Below are positions 58,509 to 64,000 of a stretch of DNA of 64,000 nt, piece by piece. The DNA lies in NCBI RefSeq assembly GCF_949628215.1, contig NC_134279.1, positions 15,336,041-15,400,040 of the forward strand, given 5' to 3'. Each line of letters starts with the position of its first letter. Positions within the stretch are counted from its first letter, which is position 1. The translations under genes were made by a program, and so were the position numbers. Source of the stretch: Phalacrocorax aristotelis. Lineage: Eukaryota; Chordata; Aves; Suliformes; Phalacrocoracidae. The notes under the pieces are model-generated. The model made no database searches, had not been told where the DNA came from, and worked only from the letters and a program-made list of their open reading frames with translations.

Positions 58509-61500
58509 GTGAGTGCTGGGCAGTGTGGGGACCCCCTGGCTTCGCCAGGGCTGGTGTGGGGTGCGTGCCAACCCAGCCTTTCCCCCAGGTCAAGAGCTGG
58601 CTGCAGCAAGCCAAGTCGGACGACTCGGAAGAAAATGCGGTAGGGTCTCCCCCCACCCTGTGTGCCCAGCCCCACGCAGCGCTGGCCTAAAGGACGAGGA
58701 TGTTTCTGTCACTCCTGTACCCAAGCCCCCAGAATGATGGGATTTATTCCCTCCTTCTCCCTGTAGGTGTTCAAGAACAGGCATCGGTATTACCTGTACA
58801 GATACGCCTATGTGCATCCCCCGCAGCGACGGTACCAGGTGGGTGCTTCAGAGGGGTTGCTGGTGCTTCATCACCCAACAAATGCAGAGACATAGGCTCA
58901 GATGAGATGGGGGCATGGTCTGTGCACTGGCTGCCACTGGCCTGCAGGGCTGGGCTGTGACCATCGCGCTCCTGACACCAGTGGAGATCCGCCAGTCCGG
59001 CTACAGCTTGGTTTTCCCTCTCCTTAGGGCAGTGACTCATCGGAGGAAGAGGGGGATGGCTCGGAGGAGGAGGAGGAAGTGGGGGTGAGTACGGCAAACC
59101 AGCAGCCTGCAAAACAAATACGGGAATTTGGGAACTTTCTTTGTTTTTGTAGTCACTGCTCATCAGCATTTGTGGCTGCTGACCGCCCACAGCCTTGCAC
59201 TCTGGATGTGACTGGATTTGCTACTCTGGGCTTTATTTTAATATTTTTAATATTTTTTTTCTTTTCCTTCTTCTTTTAAAGGTGATGGGTGGGGGATGCA
59301 CCAAACAACCCTGAGACAAACTTTCCAGGATTCCGTTTTCAGTGGGTCAGAAAGGAGCAGGACAGACCAAAGGGCAGAAGCAGGGAGGCTCACCTGCAAG
59401 GCAAAAGGGGTTGTTAGGGACTCCTCTTACCTTCCCCTTTCAGGGTGCATTGCCCCCATAGTGCTGATAAAATTGGAAAATAGTTATGCTCTGCATGCAT
59501 ACATGTGGAGTGACACAAACTGATGCTATGCTCGGAATTGCACTTTTGTACTAGCCGAGCTGGTAACACTGCTCCTCTCTGCTGGGTCAATATGAGCACA
59601 GGCACTGCTGCATTTGTGAGAGTCACCCAGGTGCAAAATTAAATGCCAGGGATTACAAAGGTTTCTTATGCCTCACTGGGCTGCAAAGGCTCAAAAATAA
59701 TCCAGTGGTCTCAGGCACACAGGTGCTTTGAGACAGGGATCCAGAAACCGATGTGTCAGGTCCAATCACTTTTCTTTTTTTAAATTAAATTATTTGAACG
59801 CTAATTTCAGGTTTGTTTTTTTTTTTTAACAGGAGTGTAAGTCTGGGCATCTGGTCTTAAAACCCCCTTTGGAGGCCCACCTGAGGCTGGGGTGCAGCAT
59901 GGGGTGGCCCCCATCCCCCAGGCACCTCTGCCCGCCCCAAGTACCTCCCTGCAATTTTCCCCTTTCTGCCTGTTGCTCTCCCCTACCACTGCAATCACTA
60001 GGGATAACTTTGAGCAGTGGGATGAAACAGCCAAAGTGGGAATTTCATTCCCAAGGAAGAAATTAAGTGATGTGCAGCAATACAGCTGCTGTTTGGGGCT
60101 GCCCCTTTCATTTCAGTGCCTGTTCCTGGGCAGGGATGGTGCGTGCCTTCACTGGCAGGGGCTGGTCAGCAAGATAAAACATGATGAAAGGCCCCAAGGT
60201 CAGTTATAGGTATGTAGAGAGCACTGTTATATTGGATGCTAGATGGAGGCCATTGCTCCCATTGGCACAGCCAGCTGCACCATGGAATTTGGTGGCTTCT
60301 CCAGTGGGGAGAAAAATAGCCTGGCTTTTCTCTGGCACCAGATGCACCCATATTTTAAGTGTCTGAGCTGGCTGAAAACACCAGGGTGAGCGTCCTTGGT
60401 CTTGGCATGCGAGCAGCGGGGATTGCCCAGGAGAGGGGTGGCAGTGACCCTGTGTCTTCCCCACCAAGGCTGGGTTCATTTGCCAGGGGCAAGGTGCTCC
60501 TCCACCCAGGCTTGGGACAGGGTGAACTGCCCCACCAGTTCCTCAGTGCTCTGCTTGTATTTTCATTAGTCACTGCCTTTTTTAGCAGCAGGGACTGTCA
60601 TGCGCCCTGCTGAGAGACCTGCTCCACTCCGTGGTCTCTGGGACTGAGCAGTGCTGGTGGCTTATTGCTGGTAGGGTTTGCGCTCCTGACTGGCTTTGAG
60701 CTGTCACGCTCTTGCCAGCTATCTACACCTGGTGTGTAGTGTGTCTACACGTAGTGCGCCTGTGGCTTTCTTTGTTTATTGAGAACTGGGAGAGGTAACT
60801 TTAAAATCAGACCTTTAGATGCTTTGTAATGCAAAATGTGTAGCTAGGATGGGAACACCCGACTCCAGCCACCACCACTTAATTGCATGGCTCAGGCTGC
60901 CCTGCTGCAGCTTCTCAATTTCAGCCTGGAGCGAGGCCCGTGGGAAAGCAGGAAACTCGGAGCAGTGCCCAAATGCTGTGCAGGGATGCTGTGTGCCTGC
61001 TCCCGCTGCTGACCACCTGCCCTGTCATCTCCCTGTCCCTGCAGGAGCCATTCCATGCTGACACCGAGGCAGCTGGCTACCTTGCCGGAGCAGCCCCTGG
61101 GGACAGCCAGGGCAGGCTGGGAGGAGACATCGCATCCCTCCAGCAGGTGTGGTTTGGGGGGCTGGAGGGGAGCACCCGTGGGGGCAGGGTATGTTCACTT
61201 GTACCCATGGGATGCCCTGTACCCCGTTTCTGCTTGGGGGTCTGCTGTGCAAGATGCCCGCAGCTGGGCCAAACTCTGGGCATTAACCCAGCAGGAGGGT
61301 CAGAAGGGGCACCCCAAAAAGGCAGCATTGCCATGCAAGGTGTGGGGGGATGCTCAGCTGCGCCCACACTTGCCCCATGCCACGTGGCACCAAAAAGCTG
61401 CAACCTCCAAACACCCAACTAATGCTGTGTTATTTTCCCCCCGCCAGGGCAAGGACTGCCAAGGGCCCCTGAAGGGGGGCAGAAACAGTGCTGCTGGCAA

Positions 61501-62029
61501 GGGGGGTGACTCCAAAAATGAAGATAGTGACGAGAATGAGGAGGAGGAGGAGGAGGAGGAGGAAGAAGAGGTAGCTGAGAATGAGAATAGCGTCAACGGC
61601 ACAAGCACCAACACCACCAAGGGGACAGATGGACCTCACGGCAATGGCACTGAGGTGGCTGAGGAGGGCACTGGTGCAGCTGAGGAGGAGGAAGAGGAGG
61701 AAGAAGAAGAAGAGGAAGAGGAAGAGGAGGAAGAGGAGAAAACCGAAGCCACCACTGTCGCCAGCACCACTGGTAAAGAGGGGCTGTCCCAGGCAACCAC
61801 CATGGGAGATGGGGGACCCACGGATGCCACCACAGCTGGGGACCAGTGGGAATATGAGGTGACAGCTGGGGGCCACGGCCGAGGGGATGAGGGCACCACC
61901 GGTGGCAGCTACAGGGAGCAGGACGAGTACGCCCGTGGGGACAGCTACCGGGCCTACGAGGATGAGTATGGCTACTACAAGGGCCATGGCTATGACGTGT
62001 ATGGCCAGGATTACTACTACAGCCAGTGA
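58455..62029 (+). CDS. IBSP: IBSP, integrin-binding (bone) sialoprotein
   Basis: A secreted bone sialoprotein that nucleates hydroxyapatite through Glu tracts and binds integrin alphaV-beta3 by RGD. Six coding exons, all phase 0: 58455-58508, 58589-58639, 58767-58838, 59028-59084, 61045-61146, 61448-62029; about 305 residues (mammals about 317). Order: signal peptide MRTVLVFACLVGMACAFS; VKSWLQQAKSDDSEENA; VFKNRHRYYLYRYAY (very conserved collagen-binding region); DSSEEEGDGSEEEEE phosphoserine cluster; Glu runs E11 (143-153) and E19 (191-209); N-glycosylation sequons NGTS, NTTK, NGTE; RGD at 257-259 and at 275-277; Tyr-rich tail RAYEDEYGYYKGHGYDVYGQ. The second RGD aligns with the mammalian one. 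Intact, with strong splice sites throughout. Confidence 0.98.
58589..58639 (+). CDS. IBSP: IBSP exon 3
   Basis: 51 bp, VKSWLQQAKSDDSEENA; acceptor tttcccccag, donor gtaggg. DDSEEN carries an S-x-E site. Confidence 0.95.
58767..58838 (+). CDS. IBSP: IBSP exon 4
   Basis: 72 bp, VFKNRHRYYLYRYAYVHPPQ then RRYQ; acceptor ccctgtag, donor gtgggt. Confidence 0.96.
59028..59084 (+). CDS. IBSP: IBSP exon 5
   Basis: 57 bp, GSDSSEEEGDGSEEEEEVG; acceptor tctccttag, donor GTGAGT. Acidic phosphoserine cluster. Confidence 0.95.
61045..61146 (+). CDS. IBSP: IBSP exon 6
   Basis: 102 bp, EPFHADTEAAGYLAGAAPGD, then SQGRLGGDIASLQQ; acceptor ctgtccctgcag, donor gtgtgg (weak at +4). Confidence 0.88.
61448..62029 (+). 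CDS. IBSP: IBSP terminal exon
   Basis: 582 bp to TGA 62027-62029; acceptor cccccgccag. Carries two Glu runs, three N-glycosylation sequons, the Thr-rich segment, two RGDs and the Tyr-rich tail. One unpaired Cys (GKDCQG). Confidence 0.97.
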   Translation, partial: GKDCQGPLKGGRNSAAGKGGDSKNEDSDENEEEEEEEEEEEVAENENSVNGTSTNTTKGTDGPHGNGTEVAEEGTGAAEEEEEEEEEEEEEEEEEEEKTEATTVASTTGKEGLSQATTMGDGGPTDATTAGDQWEYEVTAGGHGRGDEGTTGGSYREQDEYARGDSYRAYEDEYGYYKGHGYDVYGQDYYYSQ

Positions 62030-62204
62030 GCAGGTGGGGGGTGGCCCCAGTGCTGCCCCCTGCCTGCCCCATCCCACTCAGGAATGTGCATCCGAAGGCT
62101 CACTGCAGCCGCTGCGCACCAGAGGGGATGCCAGGTGGCTCACGGTGTCCACTGGCTCTGTCCCAGGCTTTGGTTTTTTTTTTGTATCTCACAAAGCGAA
62201 ATGA

Positions 62205-62210
62205 AATAAA
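62205..62210 (+). terminator. IBSP: IBSP poly(A) signal AATAAA
   Basis: AATAAA 176 bases past the stop codon, in GAAATAAAGC. It gives a short 3'UTR. Confidence 0.8.
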
Positions 62211-62234
62211 GCAACCGAACTGAGCTTCTTGGTG

Positions 62235-64000
62235 ACAAAGGTTTGCTCCCAAATTTGCTGGGGTCAGTGGGGCAGCATGGTGCTTGGTGAGCTGAGGGGC
62301 TACAGGTGCTAATGCTGCTCAGGGTTAAATCTCTCTATTCCAGCTCAGGAGGAAGGAGGGAGGAACAGAAAGGCTAACTAAGAAAGCCTCTGTAGAGTCA
62401 CCTCCAAAAAATGGAAAGGCATTTATTTTTAGGATCACTGCTGTGGGAGTATTGCCACATCTTATGTAGAGTTGATGTGAATTTGCAATATGTGGGCAAT
62501 GATAACTTTACCACATCTTCCACCCCTTGGTAGTGTGCCTCCCAAGGCCTGACCACACACCAGGCAATATTAATAAAGACATTAATTTCTCTTTCTGTGG
62601 ATTGTTAGCTGTAGATGCGCACCCCTGTAATGAGAGCTTTGCTTCTGCATCCCTGCGCCAGGCATGTGGGTCCTACTGGGGCTAGGCACCTCAGATGTGC
62701 TCTGGACACTGGCGCTGCAGCCCAAAATGGTCCACATCTCTCCCTGCCACACAGCCTTGTCCCCAGGGCAAGGTGGGGCAATCAGAGTGACAGTGATGTG
62801 TCCACTTGCCTTGTGTGTCACGGATGGGGATGCCTGGTTTGTGGTCCCCAGGATCTCTGCTTGGAGTCACCTCCCCACGGGAGCAGGGCCCTGGCCAACT
62901 GGGCATCAGCACCAGGGATGGGGAAGGACCAAATCTCACTTGGTTTCAGGTACGTGCTCCCATTTAGGAAAAGGAATGACCCTTGTGCACGGGTTACGGC
63001 AGGTACTGCACTGCTCTCACACTCCTGAAAAGGAAATCTGCGTTCAGCTGTCAATATAGGTCCATCTGCAAAACAAGTTTCTATACTTGGAGCAGCAAGC
63101 TGCTGGCCACTCTGCAAAACCACTTCTGTGCCAAAGCCAGGCTGCAGCTGCTGGGGTGGCAGTGTGTGCTGCCTGCAGAGTGGACATGGCTGGGGCTGAA
63201 TCCCTATGGTGGCACTGGGGAGTCCTGCACATGCCCGCAGCTGCCGGGGGGGACATGAGAGCCCCATCGTCCCCATCCCCAGGGGGTGCCCAAAGACGTC
63301 AGGGACCCAGCACAGACAAAGGGCCCTGGCACTGCTGGGGGCTGGGTCCTGCTCCCATGGGGTGCACAGCCTGGACCCGTGTGCGTCAGCCCCCGCAGGC
63401 ACCCAGCCAAAGCTCTGTCTCCCTGAGCCAAGGCACAGCAGCCAGCTGCTCCGGTACCCGTGGGGCAGCATCTGACTGTGGCTCCCTGGCCAGGAGGAAA
63501 GGGCAAGTTTCCTCCTGGCTCTAAGATTTGCTCCTCCCTGAGGCTGGATGCTGATGGTTTAAGTATTTTGGGCATTAATGCAGTGATCGTGCCTGCTTCC
63601 AAGGTTTGGGTTGGGGCAGGGTGGCGGGTGGGATGGGAGCTGTTGTCACCATCACCACAGTGAGCAGCTGACCCAGGCTGGCCACAGCAGGGGAACCCTC
63701 CTTGGCATATGCGTAGGCGTCCAGCAATACCACCAAAACTAGAGGGGGGCAGGAGGAGAGTACATACACTGTGCACATCCCCATAGCACCTTCCCACAGC
63801 AAAGGTGGGCTCAAAGGGACCTGTGCAAGCAGTGCATGAAAAAAAATCTTATTTCTTTTCCTTTCCTTTTTTACCACTTTTCCATTTTGTGCTTGCACCA
63901 GGCTTAGCTTAGGGGGACGTTGAGGTTGAAACCCAAAAAGCAAGTGTCAGAGGCTACAGCGTGGCAGCAGCTCTCAGCTTGGCCAGCGCTGCCCTGCGGT
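62235..64000. other. Downstream of IBSP, no gene recognised
   Basis: MEPE (ovocleidin-116) is expected next in birds, but I see no MEPE signal-peptide exon or RGD/ASARM-type exon before the window ends. Open frames on both strands here lack splice or homology support. Confidence 0.4.

Noticed and set aside
61430-62077. 215- and 159-codon minus-strand frames over IBSP
   Set aside because: Reverse complement of Glu codon runs; no splice or homology support.
62664-62760. Possible signal peptide (MWVLLGLG...) downstream of IBSP, as a MEPE start
   Set aside because: No pyrimidine-rich acceptor before the ATG and no donor at a suitable distance; the sequence after the hydrophobic part does not resemble MEPE.

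Overview
The window is eukaryotic genomic DNA from a bird. The evidence is multi-exon genes with GT-AG introns, avian CR1 LINE fragments, an avian ERVL-type LTR, and a gene order matching the amniote mineralised-tissue (SCPP) locus: NUDT9, SPARCL1, DMP1, IBSP. MEPE and SPP1 would be expected beyond the right edge. The ERVL-type LTR suggests a neognath bird, probably Neoaves, but the species cannot be fixed from this sequence alone.

Layout. The last two coding exons of NUDT9 (+) lie at 119-2182 around a solo LTR. At 4.9-5.9 kb, on the minus strand, there is a compact, apparently unlabelled three-exon gene. It encodes a signal peptide, a poly-serine S-x-E-containing exon and a basic/tyrosine-rich C-terminus, about 68 residues in all, with phase-0 introns. 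That is the architecture of a secretory calcium-binding phosphoprotein (SCPP), at a place (between NUDT9 and SPARCL1) where I know of no SCPP gene. It is the most interesting item here. Two CR1 fragments (6352-7470) follow directly upstream of it. SPARCL1 (-) occupies 9.6-21.7 kb with ten coding exons placed, one of them tentative. Two of its exons each carry an apparent single-base frameshift. From 21.7 to 46.2 kb there is no convincing coding exon. This stretch should hold the non-coding 5' exon and promoter of SPARCL1 and of DMP1, and it contains a complete 250-bp alpharetrovirus-like solo LTR with a 6-bp target duplication. DMP1 (+) spans 46.3-48.7 kb and IBSP (+) 58.5-62.0 kb; both are intact with only phase-0 introns. 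The rest is intergenic.

How the genes relate. SPARCL1 is the gene from which the SCPP family is thought to have arisen. DMP1 and IBSP are its acidic, Ser/Glu-rich descendants, secreted into bone matrix, phosphorylated on S-x-E sites, binding hydroxyapatite and engaging integrins through RGD. In this bird DMP1 carries its RGD in an early exon rather than near the C-terminal third, and IBSP has two RGDs 18 residues apart. NUDT9 is an unrelated ADP-ribose hydrolase that marks the conserved left border. Coordinates of exons come from reading splice sites and comparing with remembered family sequences; no search or expression data were available.
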